From the NCBI GenBank assembly GCA_013180625.2, contig SNVD02012254.1, forward strand, positions 1 through 64,000: a stretch of DNA of 64,000 nt, in the 5' to 3' direction. The notes beneath the pieces were generated by a model. The model worked only from the letters and a program-made list of their open reading frames with translations. It was not told where the DNA came from and did not search any database. The DNA is from Boswellia sacra. Taxonomy: Eukaryota > Streptophyta > Magnoliopsida > Sapindales > Burseraceae. The stretch's first letter is position 1; each line of letters begins with the position of its first letter. The position numbers and the translations under genes are program-made. This document shows positions 24,435 to 37,628 of the stretch, piece by piece.

Positions 24435-26545
24435 TTTTATTTACTTCACAAATGAACACTTACATCACGGCATTATCACCGACTATGTCAAAGTTGAATC
24501 AAAATCTACGACTCAAACGAAACCTTCCCTTTGGGCCTTACCACTTCACATCTTCAATTCCCCCAAATTGGATCAAAATCTCCACCACCGATTAAACAAA
24601 ACAATCCTTATTTGCACATCACTTCACGATTTAGTTTTTTTCTCAATTTAAAACAATCGATCCATTGCATCAATCTCACCGATTGGCTTGCCCAATCCCC
24701 AAATAAATAATTCAAAACCAGATCTACAAAAGAATCTGGATAACCTGTCTAGGCAATTGTTGGCTTATTTCTAGTACAAGTATAATGGTACCAAGGAACA
24801 TCAAAGAATTGAGGACAAATCTGGCTCAATGGGCAGATATACAATGAACTTGGACTCCATTTCGTGATCCATAAATCGACAGATAGACGAGGAAATGTTA
24901 CTAGAATATGCATGACATGTCCATGTCCCAAACTCATGTACAGATAAGCTTTTTGTTGTTCCAAGCCGTCAACTATACAATAATGTAAGTGGAAATGTCT
25001 TGTAATTATGGGCAATTAGGCCTAGGAGTGGAGGCACATGACTGCTGTTTTTCTATACCTTTGCAGCCACATTCTCGTGCTGCTACGAAGTGGGTTGCAG
25101 GAAAGTGATCTGAGAGTGGATTTGTCAGTTGTCTTGGAGCAACCTAGTATCATTGTTCATGTTTCTAACTCATTTTATATGCCCATGTGATTGATGCCAT
25201 TATTGTTTGGAGTAAAAGCCAAAAAGGGAATGTTGATTTCAGTACAAATTTATATTATTGACTGGGTTTCCAGCGGATAGCCTAATTGATTAGTGTCATT
25301 TTGAATAGATTAAGATTTACAACAAAATTTTGTTATGATTTTCGAAACTGATTAAGAGGAATTGTAATTAAATCAAACTCTAAGAGCTCCGGCTCCCTTA
25401 TCATTATCATTCCCTAATTATAGAAACTAGAGGATAAGTGTGTTGTTCTCTTTCTTGACAAATTAACAAATTATGATGAGATGCTTTAAACATCGGACAA
25501 AGTTGTATCTCGACGAGATTTTGGAGTATCTTTCTAACTCATTCTATGCAGCCATGTGATTGATGTCATTTTTGATTTGGAAGAAAACACGAAAAGAGAA
25601 TATTTACAGTCAAATCTCTCGGTGAGGTGAATGGCTTACCTGACCTAATTTTGTCCTTCATTTGAAGCGGTTTTAACAACCGTCTTGTTGGACACATGGC
25701 AGTTTTAATTATGAATTATTATATGATTGTTTGATAGATTGTATTTAATTTTGTTTATACTAATGTCATCTTCTAATCTTATTTTTATTCGAAAACTTTT
25801 GAAGATCTAATTATATATGATGATTATCGTATTAGAAAATCAAGATTTATTCACTAATTTGTTCTGTATCAACCCATCAAACAAATAGATTAAATAAAAC
25901 CCTATTAAAATAGAAAATCATAGACTATACCCGTTTGTAAATCTCAAAAAACATATAAGGAAAATACAAAGAAAACAATTTAAAAAAAGAAACACTTTGC
26001 AACTCCACCAACGCCGGATTTGGATATTAATGTCCCAGACCAGATGTAGACAAGCGAGCTAATTAGAATAATAATTTAGCCCAAAAGGACGAGAGACAGT
26101 TTGTTCTCCGCAATCCATGCATGGTTAAACAAGTTAAATAATAAAATAATAAAAGAGTTTTCCTATAGTAACAGGAAACCCGTCACATGTCTCAACCATT
26201 TTTGCTTCACGTTTGATCCACAAGGAGAAAGGAAAGTCGAGTCCTTCTTCTTAATGTAGTTTATTGATAAGAGAAAAGGCAAATAATGAAGCAGGAAAGC
26301 ATTGTTCCAAAATTCCAATAAAACCCATAATCAAATAAAACTCAAAACAAATAATTAATACTAACCATCAGGTTCATTTACACCAAGTTATGGGGTCAAC
26401 CATCTTGGGTATGGAGAGGCACATCTTATTGCGGGAAATGGTGAAGGATGTCGGGAACCTAGTTTTGAGAGATTCTTGGAAATATGTTATGTCGTCCCCT
26501 ACACCTTTGCTTTGTCACTATGACTCACCTCCATCTTTCTTCCAC
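24435..26545. other. Intergenic, 2.1 kb, no gene seen
   Basis: AT-rich. A minus-strand frame at 24749-25015 (88 codons) has no recognisable domain and was not called. No terminal-repeat element seen. Confidence 0.55.
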
Positions 26546-26560
26546 GTCCATGCCCATCAC

Positions 26561-26777
26561 TTTTTTTTTTTTTTTTGTAACCGAGGTGTCCGGGCCAGCT
26601 TACGCGCACCACGACTAATCCTCGGAGGAGACTAGCGCAACCACAACCCACTGTCACGGTCTCCCACTTAAATCATGGAGGAGGCCATTGTGGAGACTCG
26701 AACCCAGGACTTCACCATTGGTGCTGTACCAACTCCATCCTGGCCCGCTTCACCACTTGAACCAACCCATTGTGGGT
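26561..26777 (-). mobile_element. tRNA-derived SINE, full length
   Basis: Flanked by a perfect 15-bp target duplication, GTCCATGCCCATCAC, at 26546-26560 and 26778-26792. On the minus strand the 5' part has a pol III A box TGGTTCAAGTGG (26753-26764) and a B box GGGTTCGAGTC (26695-26705), spaced as in a tRNA promoter. The 3' end is a poly-A tail (T run at 26561-26576 on the plus strand). The body resembles the widespread plant Au-like SINEs, though I cannot confirm the family. Confidence 0.92.
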
Positions 26778-26792
26778 GTCCATGCCCATCAC

Positions 26793-27376
26793 CCGTTACA
26801 CTTCCACCAATACCATTTACGGACTTAAATACTCCTATGTTTAATGATTCTTTCAGTGACCTAAAACACCTCTGATTTTGTTTTTTTTGTTTTTTTTGGC
26901 TTTTCTGTTTTGTTTTATTTAGACTTTACATTTAGAACAGTTTAACTTGTCTAGAATTAACAATCTAACAATTTTGTTCATTGATGAAGTGACCTTCTAA
27001 ACAGACTATTTCAGATTTCAATCATCGAGCATTGTCTTGATAACCGAATTTTTAAAAGAAAATACAGGAAAGAATCGTTATAGCAGAATTTACTAAAAAG
27101 ATGAGCGAAAAAGAAACATGTGAAGGCAAAACGATAGCCAAACGAGAAAGAAGATATTATTTGTCAAATTATTATTCACTTAAAATGATACAACTGATGT
27201 TTCACTGTTTGTTTCAGGACAATGCAAGCACTGAAAATTATTTTGTAAAATGGTACAAAATTTGTTTAAAAAATAATTGACTAAAATTACATATTAATAT
27301 ACATTTAATCACATATTTGTACATTAATTTGTAATATATGCAAAACACTGTGCAAGAACAAATGTCAGGGACCAGA
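26793..27376. other. Spacer, 3' flank of the GC1-like gene
   Basis: AT-rich with a T-rich run near 26880-26920. No gene seen; the last part is probably 3' UTR of the minus-strand GC1-like gene. Confidence 0.5.
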
Positions 27377-30300
27377 TTAATGTGTATACGACGAAGAAAT
27401 GTTCTGCTTCCCACTCTTCTCCAGAGAGATCTGTAAGATGGACATACCTAATAATGAGTTCTCTTTCTTTTATTTTCATCTTAATTTTTGAATGATATAT
27501 CTTCAATAAGTAACTAAATTAAAGCTTAATTCAGGTCTGAATCAAGCCCAACCACATTCTCAGAGTACCCCAAATAATATGATAGAAAACCATGAAAACA
27601 GCTGACTATTCAAGGTATAATTTCAGGCAAATTGCTAGAACTATATAGGTTTAAAAAATAGGAATTCTGATGATATACATTACAAGGTATTAGCAAGATG
27701 AAGGTTACCAGTAGAAGATCTTCATCAGTACCAAAGGATTTTCGGGCTTCTTCCAAGCGCTTTGAAGAGATCCTCCCATATTTCCTGCACAAGTTTCCAG
27801 GTACATGCTTCTATCATAACCTAAACTAAATTTTCACAAACCAGATAATCAAATTCAAAATTAAATGCATTAATCATATTAATATTGTCAGCCAAAAAGA
27901 TCATTTATAAACACAATTATCTTTATAACGTATTTTTCCTATTTGTGGTGATCTATGCAAGACAATACTAGAAAGAAAAACAAGAAAATAGAAACTATAC
28001 CCAGAACTGGCAGGATCTCTAATTTCAAACTCATCTGCACTAGCGTCATAGCCACATATCACAACATAGTGACCTAAGAAGACATCACATGTCGTCAATA
28101 CTGTTCACTACCTAATAGAAATTGAACAAAACCAATCCACTCGAACCATTGTATGACTCCTTACCAGTGTAACCAGAGTCATTGCTGTAGAGGCCTGGGA
28201 CAACAACATCCTCCATCCAAGACTGACTGTGACACAGAATTTGAGTAGAACATTAAACAAAGGGCACAACTGTTAGGTAAGAGCCACACTGCAAAAGAAG
28301 TAAAGTCTAACAATTTATAAATTTGAGGCACAAATGGATAAGAGGATGTACGAAGGGAAAGTCTTGGCTAGATAACAAGCTAATAAACTTTGTTATAACT
28401 AGTCAATACATATATTGAACCTTTTTCCTCTTTTCTTAGGTCTGAAGGAAATAGCAAAAAGCTTATTCGCATACAATACCATAATCTCCATTGTAACAGT
28501 TAAAAGGAGAGAATACTAAAAAAATCAAAGACAGATATTGTGGGAAGTTTAGACCTTAATTTGTACTGGTCAACCAATGCAATCGCAATATAGTTCCCAG
28601 ACAATATCCAGAAAGAAATTTCTACTTCATTGATTGATCTGCACTGTTAAAAGGATAAGGTTCATAGGCTCATCCAATGAGACTAGTGAAATTAAGCAGA
28701 TAAGGAACAACTTAATTGCAGATAAAACCAAAATCAGATGACTGGATTATACCTCTATATTAATTCCAGCTCCCATTGCATTCTGGAATAGCGTATCCAC
28801 TCGAACTAGATCAGTTGGCAATTGCTCCTGCAAAATATTGAGACTAAAGCATCAAGGAAATGAACAAACAAGTATACTCAGTGGCAATAAAATGAATTGA
28901 CAAGCATATTATAGTTAACAAGACACAAAAGTTTTATGAAAAGGCCACATGTATTACACAGTAAGTTTTGAGGAAAACTGCAGTAGGAAAAAAAAAAAGA
29001 AGATAATCCTGCTTTCTCTTTTAGAAGCAAATTATTGCCAACTGAAGCAGCATAATCATTAATGCATGAGTAAATAGCACCAATGGGTATCAATCTAAAG
29101 TTCAGGGCCCAGCCATAGAGATAATTATGCAGGCCTGATTGATTAAGTGGTTAGCAGCTCATGTTAGATGATGCATGTGATTGATACAAAAAAAGACATC
29201 TATCAACATAAAAGAAGAAATACAGAGCACCAATATGTTCTAGTTCCAGAATGAAAATAAATGGTGCTTGAAAAGTCACGATGCTTAATGCATCAATGTT
29301 GCGTAAGGTATACACCTAAGAAAAAATGACGTTATTTACCTCAAAAATTGAGTTAGGAAGAAGTATGGTTAAATAGTAAACTATTTCAATAAGAATTCAA
29401 CTTTTAAAAATGCGTGAGAAGAGACATCAAGTAAAATCCTTAGAAGTACAAATTTTAGAGATGACATTTTGTATTAACATATAAAGTTCATATATACATT
29501 TTTGTATCTTTATCCTAAATTATCTGTAGAAGTGATCAAACCAAATGTTAGCAAATCAAAACGTATCATTGAATTTGCAAGTTTCACTTGAAGCTGACAG
29601 GAAAGAATATCTGGCATGTCTCAACATACCAAGACCAACTGGATTTATTATGTGACAACAATATATTGATAAAAGACAGCTCAAACCATGCAAATGGCCT
29701 TTAGTTATTGATGGTAAGACAGAGAATATTGAGACCCTAATAATCTACAGACTATGCGCTCCAAGCACTGAATATCCTTTCTTCTCAAGATATAAACCTC
29801 CTATCGAATAAAGAATAAGCATGCTGACAAATTTCTCTTTGTTCAATTCACAACCTACAAGAATTTTAATGCCAGAAATCACCTTGTAGAAAGTCTCAAC
29901 TGAGTAATTGGGGTTTGCTCCAAATGTTACTGTGTAGTAGGAAAACCTAACATTAAATTTCTGGAGTAAATATGCCAGGTCGACCGTCCAAATGCTGCAA
30001 CAAGATGTCCAGAAAGAGATTTATCATAAACTTTTCATATCAGCTCAAACTGAATATTTGACTGATTTATCGCCTACATTTATTTCTTAGTGAAGACAAT
30101 ATAAAAGCTTATTATTTATGGCTACTACATACTCCTATCAACTTTCCCCAACTTACAGTATTCATGTCAAGATCGGCAATCAAGCTAAATGATTAGTTTT
30201 AAGATGCATTTCGTTATTCTGGAGATAAGTTCTGCATGTCTCCCATATTCTTAAGTGCATCCATAAAGTATGACATGCAACCTATAAGACTATCTAAAAA

Positions 30301-30940
30301 CTTTAAACCTTTCATGTTATCGTATTTAAAGGTTAATTAAGCTTTAGCTCTACTCCTATTTCGAACCAATTACAAACAGAAAATCCTTCTATTTTAATCA
30401 ATCAGATATTTATTAAGAATTCAATAAGTAAAACAATCCACAAAAAGCAAGATATAATACTACATTTCCATAATGGACACACCTAGTTGTGCAGCATAAG
30501 TCTGCCAAACCTTGGATATCACAGTTGTTGATTCCAATCGTTCTCAATACCATCAAAACACATGCAAGGCCACAGTCCCAAGAGAATAGCTGGTTTATAT
30601 GTGGTACCTACAAGCACCAGCCCATCTTAATGAGTTCAAATTAATGTCTATGATTACAACTTGCTGAAAATTGCTATAAATTAATCAGAATGCTAACAAA
30701 GTCAAAATCAAGGTATTAAGTCAAAATAAAATTTGACATACAAAGAACTGGAAAGAATCAAGATGCACTCACTTCAATTAACTGTGCACAAGGCAGGACT
30801 TTATCGCTAGATAGCTGCTTAGATGTGCAGCATTCTAACACGCTTGCCTGATTCCCATCTGCTGCATTTACTTCTTCTTCTTCTTCATCTTCTTCTTCTG
30901 TTTTGAGAATCTTGTTTAATAGAAAATAAAAAGGCCACAT
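27377..30940 (-). CDS. GC1: GC1/GUCD1-like protein (putative guanylyl cyclase family), nine exons
   Basis: Orthologue-like to Arabidopsis GC1, reported as a soluble guanylyl cyclase. Exons: 30940-30773, 30607-30483, 29994-29883, 28827-28753, 28643-28555, 28226-28165, 28073-28001, 27784-27709 and 27430-27377. All introns are GT-AG, and the joined frame gives 277 aa. Family marks: N-terminus MWPFYFLLNKIL; VPHINQLFSWDCGLACVLMV at about residues 57-76; GHYVVICGYD at 211-220; IRDPASS; and KSFGTDEDLLL near the end. An acidic Glu run follows the N-terminus. Cys68, His212 and Asp230 lie where a papain/C39-type triad would, so the cyclase label deserves caution. A 5' UTR intron (donor AAAG|GTATGT at 31859, acceptor at 31108) is likely. 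Confidence 0.9.
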
Positions 30941-31794
30941 CAGTGACCAAATTCCCAGTGGGATCCCAGTAAAGCACTATAACCCAGATGTTAAATCAGT
31001 CTGAGTAGTAATTTACTCAGTTAGCTTTTCCTGTAATCCTCCATAACTGTTCCAAGAGTATTACTTTCCAAATTTGTCACAGCTATTACACGCAAGCAAT
31101 AGGAAACCTGACACCGATAAAGAAAAGGAAAAAGAACAATTACAATTCCAATTTTTGAGAAGTATTCCAAGGCTAATATCAAAATCACTCATGAACTTTT
31201 AACACATAAATAGCTTAAAGTACATTTGAAACGGATTCAAAATTTGAATAATTATATGATTTACAATCACTTTGATGTCTATAATTCACTACATTTATAA
31301 TTGAAATTATTTGATCCATATTTGGAAATATTCGATCAAACTAACTTATATGAATGTTTAAGCCTCATCTAGATCATTTGATTCATGTCTCATCCATCCG
31401 TAGCAACAAAACTCTAATGAATTATAGCTTCTAAATAAATATTCAAACTATAAATCTATTAAGCTAAAATCAATCACATTCCAAAGCGATTTGGTTCCAA
31501 ACAAAGTGTTAACATACATCAAGTTCAATGACACTTCAAAAAAAAAAAGGATAGTTAGCTCAAATTGCTCCAGTTTCAACCATTTTTAAATCTAAATTAC
31601 AGAAACAGATATTTAAAACAATGATCATAGCTCAATCCTTTAGAACTTCATGCAATTATAAATAAAAACAATCGAGCTGAAATAAAAGTAACGACATAAG
31701 TTACATTCAAAAGCACCACAAATCGATCAAATAACAGAAGAGAATTTACATTTCAGCCGAAGAAGAAAGCGAGATCATAATTAAATACTGATCT

Positions 31795-31830
<36 letters not shown>

Positions 31831-31986
31831 TGAGTTTGAGAGTAGAGAGTAGGACATACCTTTGATGGAGAAAATAAGGAAGTTTGACGAGGGAGCGAAA
31901 GACGCTTGTCCGAGAAAGAGAGGAAGAAAGAAAAAGAAAAGGCTTTTTTGCGTTTTCTATTTTTGTTGTTGTGTTGGCTCCGAGGC
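30941..31986 (-). other. Likely 5' UTR and 5' UTR intron of the GC1-like gene
   Basis: A donor AAAG|GTATGT (exon end 31860) and a pyrimidine-rich acceptor ending GGTGTCAG (31108) would give a UTR intron of about 750 bp. An (AT)n run of about 30 bp sits just inside it at 31798-31827. This is inferred from splice consensus only. Confidence 0.45.
31798..31827. repeat. (AT)n microsatellite
   Basis: About 15 AT dinucleotides, inside the presumed 5' UTR intron of the GC1-like gene. Confidence 0.95.
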
Positions 31987-34900
31987 TCTTGACTCGGGGT
32001 TGCCTTGCCTTTTGTTCCTGGTTTTCTTATAAATCAACTGCTAAAGCTTTTTATATTTTTCCTTGCTGGCTCCTCTCTTTTCTTAAATTTTAATTTTAAT
32101 GCCAAACGGTCGGTCGTTTTTTGACTTTAGAAAATTCATATAAAGATGAATCATTATCTGTGTATCATCAGTCACGCTATACCAAATCACCTCCATGCTG
32201 CTTAAGCCTAATCCTATATTGTATTTTATTTGCTTCCCATGTTAATGTTATTGCTAGGTATCCTTCACTCTGTACAATACATTCTTTATTACACTACCAA
32301 ACTTGTTTTTAATGCTCATAAATTTTTTAAAACTTGGAAAAATCTCATTCAGTATAAATTTGATTCTCGTCGGCTAATTTGTGTTTGACCTGGGCCTGGA
32401 AGCTTGGATCAAAAAGTTGAAGATGGGCCTGACATAAGAGAAGTCCAAAGGCCACTATTCAACTTATTTAGAGTGATGCTATTTGCACCCCAATACTGGG
32501 CTGTGGGAGCCCCACCTCTTCTTTGACCCAATTTAAAAAGTTCTTAAAATTATCGACAGTCTTATTACTCCCCTTTAAATACCACAAAATCATTTCCTCT
32601 TTTTATCATAACAAATAGACGCCCCACAACTCCATCAACCTTAGTTAGCATTGATATTCTTTCCCAGTGATAATTCTTTTGTAAGAAATGTGACTCTAAA
32701 CTTAAAGATTATTGTGGAGCATTTGCTGATTTAGAGCTCGAGGAATTGAGTAACTATTCGTATAACGTCTAAAATATACAGATTTGCTATTGAAGATGAT
32801 CAAAGAAGTTTAAAAGGAAAGGATCAATTTGTTTAATGAAGAATTATTATTTGAAGAAGATGATTTAAGGAAGCTTAAGAGCCAGCTTAACGAGGTTAAG
32901 GGTCAATAATTCAAGTGACGCCTATCTGTTGGAGATAAAAGATTTAAAACTCATATTTTACATCATGAGTTACAAATATTAATTTGAGATTCATTTCAAG
33001 ATTTACAAATATAATAAAAATATGAGTTACAAAACTTATTGTTTGTAAGTTACAAGTTTTTATCAAGAATTTTATGGCTGAAGAGTTATAAAAGTTAATT
33101 TATAAGTTATCTAAGCTAAAAAATTACTATATATAGAAGTCTCTAGGTTTTGACATGATAACAATATGCTTGAATATTTTCTTTATGTTTTTTAGCAACT
33201 GCGACACAGAGACATGTTATTTTATTTTCGTAATCGTGCTCATCGATGAGATATATTGTGAGCATGGGTTATATCTTGTAGCATTTGAGTATCAATATTA
33301 CCCGCATGATTGAGTATCGATATTACCTACATGAAAGGATGACTTTTTGCTTCAGGACAATGTTTTTAACACGCCTTCCAAGTGCTCAAGCTTATATTTC
33401 TTATCTCTCTTTTACTTTACATGTGTTATTTAATTTTATTGATTATTGTTTATATGATATTATTGATGTTTGATTTATTATATTTAGATTTGCTATAAAT
33501 AATCCCAACAATGTCATTAGGTCTTTCTTTCAGTAAATGCTTTGGATAGAAATTGTCTTGAAATATTTTCTTTATAAATATATTTAAATTCCATTAAATT
33601 AGGTTTAAATTAGAATTGAAACTAAAAATTAGGGTTTATGTAAGCAAGGAAAGGAAGTGTTTGTTTAAAAAAAAAATGAAAGGTTTTATTTTGTACTAGA
33701 CTTTAGATAATTTATTATGGGGGTAGATTTGAAAAACAAAACTTTTAAAAAAATGGGGCTTCTTTAGCATGCTAGTGGGTGTAAACAGCACCGTTCATTT
33801 TTAAAATTGAATAGAACGGCCCACCATCCATGAGTGGTCCATGGGTCGTTATTATGATGAAGTACGTCCGTGATCCATAATTGACCGATTGAAATGAATG
33901 ACTTTCAACCGTACATGAGTTGGTGTTGGCGGCTTGGCGCAAAGGCTAGATAGATTCTGTTTGCTGTGTCTGCCAGAGGACCCAAGAAATGGTGGGAGAA
34001 GTCTACATGAAACTCAACAAAATGGTATTTTTGAGGCTTTAAAAGATCCCCGAAAGCAGTCTCAAGTTTAAACTCATCAAGAGGCGAAACTCAGCTGACA
34101 GTGAAGATTGAAGACTGCCCACTCGCTTTCTTTGGTTTTTAAGTTAGAATTTAAAGGCAGCCATTCGGTAGTTGAGTTCCACATTTTATATTTCTTCAAA
34201 TAGGACGAATGAGTTGCGCATGAAAATACATAATCATAACGTGAAATATATAATTGATGAAGAATATGAGCATATGTGTGTGAGACGACTAAATCCATCC
34301 GATAAGGGAAGGGTATATGTGTAATTTGTCTAATTGTGGATTGTGTGTTAATGTTATGCCTTGCAAAGTCAATCGGATAACTACGTATACTGCGAATGTA
34401 AGATAAGATTCTTTCATTTCAAATAATTTATAAGAAAATTAACTATTTATTTTTTGTTGTGAGGGAGACTTGATAGTCTATTTAATTAAAACAATAATTT
34501 TAGACTTACAATATTTATTCAACATAAACTCTACAAGATAATATGATAATCTAAGTGATAAAATTCTATTAAAAATGTAATTTCTCTCGTTCATTTTTGT
34601 TTTTTCCAACTCTAGTGAACTTTCATCATGTAAACTGTCATATTATGTTATAAAGTTTAGGTTGTATGAATGGTGTAAGTCCAGCCTTGCTTTAATTAAA
34701 ATTTAAGAAATGTGAGAGAGAATAATAAAACGATATAATCACAAATTATACTACTTTTTGATATAAAAAAACCTTACTGAAATAAAAGAATATACTTATA
34801 AAACTATTGAATTCGCATCATTACACATGCTTCCATCTTTTAATTATAACTTTTACATAAATTTTATTTCTCTGTTGATCCCTTTCTATTAACCATTCAT

Positions 34901-37628
34901 AATTAATTTATGTAGGTGGAGATAGTATAAGGCCGGTCAAGTAGGTTCAGCCCTTTATTACATCTAACTTTTAATGGCTCATGCATAGGATGGGGTCTGG
35001 TCTAACCACTCAAGCCAGCTGCTTGACATGTAGCAAGTGCGAAATTAGAAAGAGGGACCGTAGCGCATTATTGGAAAGGATCGTGAAACAAGCACATGGA
35101 AATTCACCTTGCATATTGAAGCTCAGTCTCAGAAAGTAAAAGCATGCATTGAATGCTTCAATTTGTCAATCTAATATCTTGAATCTAATATTGCAAAAGA
35201 TCAAGAAGTATACAACTTACTTCTTGTTGATTACATATAGTAAACCTTAATTCTGCATCAATTAAAATGCATAGATAACATGAAGTCCATAAAATTTGAT
35301 ATATGATTCACAAATTGAATGAAGAAGGCGGGATGTAATGATGTATAGAATGAACTTTGGAAAAGTAACCACTATGCCTACACAAAAAGTCAAGGCTTAT
35401 TTGCTTGCTTTTAAACCATCACGGATGGGCATAAAAGATTACTTTTCACATTGTTTTTTCATCTTTATATAATCAATGTGTCAACCTCAGTTTGCTAGCC
35501 GTTGTTGGGTCTTTTTTGCTTTTTCTCAGTTTAGTTGGAAGTTTCATAAACAACTATAATTTCAAAGAACACAACACAATCTACAAGCCGTTGAGAGGAA
35601 AGTTACCCAACATTGTTTCTATCTTTTCCCTATTTTAAATATCGATCAATTTCATTAGTCAAGTTTGAAATACACATAATTTTATTCGTTTAAGTTATGT
35701 GGTACAATTTTACTTTGAAAACTCAACTACCCGTTATCAAATCATCTGATGCACTGGCAATTGGGTATGTATTGAAAGAAGAGTTTCAGTGAGTTGATCC
35801 AAGTTGCATATACAGAAAAATCCTTCCTGCCACCACTCTGGACTACATTTATTTAGTTGATGTTGTTATTCAAATATTAATTTAAGAAGAAGAATAAGAT
35901 CGCATATAATGATTTTTCTTCCTCCATGTGAAGCATTTAATTTCACATGTGAAAGTATGAATGTGTAGTGATCCCATTTTAGTCAAATAGGCCTTCAATA
36001 CTATACGCCTTTAATACTATACCAAGAATATACATTTAACAAAATATAAATATAAAAATATTGTATAAATTATACATAAATAATTCATCTTTTAAAAATA
36101 AACTATTGGGTTTCTTATATAAATTTATGATCATTAATCTTATCAAATTCAATTATAGAGATTGAAATTAAAAAAATTATATTTAATATTATCAACTTAT
36201 TAATTATTTTAATTATTTAATTTTATAAATAAATGATTAAAATTTTATATCTAATATTATACAAAGAATTATATAAAAGGATATCTTCCCAATATTTAAA
36301 ATTACGTAAGTTTCTTTGATCATATGTAAAATAGGCATAAGCTTGGACTCTCCGGGTTGTCTTCACGCTTCTAACCAATTTTAATTTTTATAGCTAAAGC
36401 TGTATAAAGGCTCTGTTTTCGAGCAATGGAAAGATGAGAAAATGATTAGAGAATAGACATTGTATCAGATCCTAACAAAAGTTGCCTCTGTCCTATCCTA
36501 CATTCCCATTAAACGGCTACATTAACATTCAAATAACTCACCACTTTACCATATCGTCCTCCCCCTGCACCAAAATATTACAAAACTGCCACATCCTTCC
36601 CTCAAGAAAGTAGTATTAGTATGCCAATCTCGTACCTTGAAGAATTTTAACCTTAGTTATAGTTGGTTTTCGAATTCTATCAATGGGTTATCAACTAAAA
36701 TTTAAATGCATTATATATTATGAATGATCTAAATTTAAACAATTTTACTTCATATGTTATCCTGAATTTAAGGTTTAGAACAAAATATTAATTTAAAATA
36801 AGTTATTAATTTCATGGTCAGTAAATGGCAAGTATTGCATCAACCCATCTCACGTCATTACTGATAACACTAAGTTTTTGTTTTAATGGGCGTTAATGTT
36901 ATCATCATTCTTGCTCACAAGTAGTTGAATTTATGAGTAGGACCATCTAACTAATAATACTTTTCTTTTTCAGTTTATGACAACATTACATTAATGTTGT
37001 TTGTTCAGTATTTAATTTAATTTATTAAGTAACAATAGTGTATTTTGGCTTAATATATGATCTAACAGACCCAATGACATTATTATAAATATTAAAAAAT
37101 TATGGAACTCTTAGCTAGAATATATATATACACATACAAATTTTCGGCCATTGATCTCAAATAAGAGTGTATGATATAAAGAAATGAATAAAATTTTGAT
37201 TGTATCAAATACATCTTACATACAAATAAAGAAAGTATTTTGAATTCAAAGTTCATGTTTCATGTATTTTGCATTTTATATATGGACTTATATAATTAAT
37301 GATGATTATTCTTAAAGAATAAAAGAAAGGTTTGATATTAATTTTTTTAATGTATATTTATTAATTTGAAAGGTAAATCAACATAATTAATTTATTTTCT
37401 CATCACACTTTGAAAAAAAGCTAGTTTCATTGTGTCAGGTCACAATATAGTTGGGTGGTCTCTTGTCTTGTTAGTTAAAATTACAAAAAGCCCCACTAGT
37501 TAATAAAATAAGGTGGAAAATGTATGTGCACATAAAGGCACGCAACTCCCTTCTTAAAAATCATTAATCCTCGAAATGTACCAACTGTGCGCGTTCCTTT
37601 AATTCACTTTCGTTTTTAATTTTTTTTA
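31987..37628. other. Intergenic, 5.6 kb, no gene seen
   Basis: Very AT-rich. A possible degraded terminal-inverted-repeat element spans about 32480-33808. Open frames at 32121, 33285 and 34077 are short and match nothing known to me. Confidence 0.55.
32480..33808. mobile_element. Possible degraded TIR element
   Basis: The left end reads GATGCTATTTGCACCCC and the right end, inverted, GGTGCTGTTTACACCCA: 13 of 17 matches. The interior is non-coding. No convincing target duplication was found, so this is tentative. Confidence 0.3.

Noticed and set aside
24749..25015. 88-codon minus-strand frame
   Set aside because: Contains no motif I can name and no extension by splicing; may be a gene relic but unsupported.
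26390..26875. Open frames over the SINE
   Set aside because: They run through the SINE and its target duplication; not coding.
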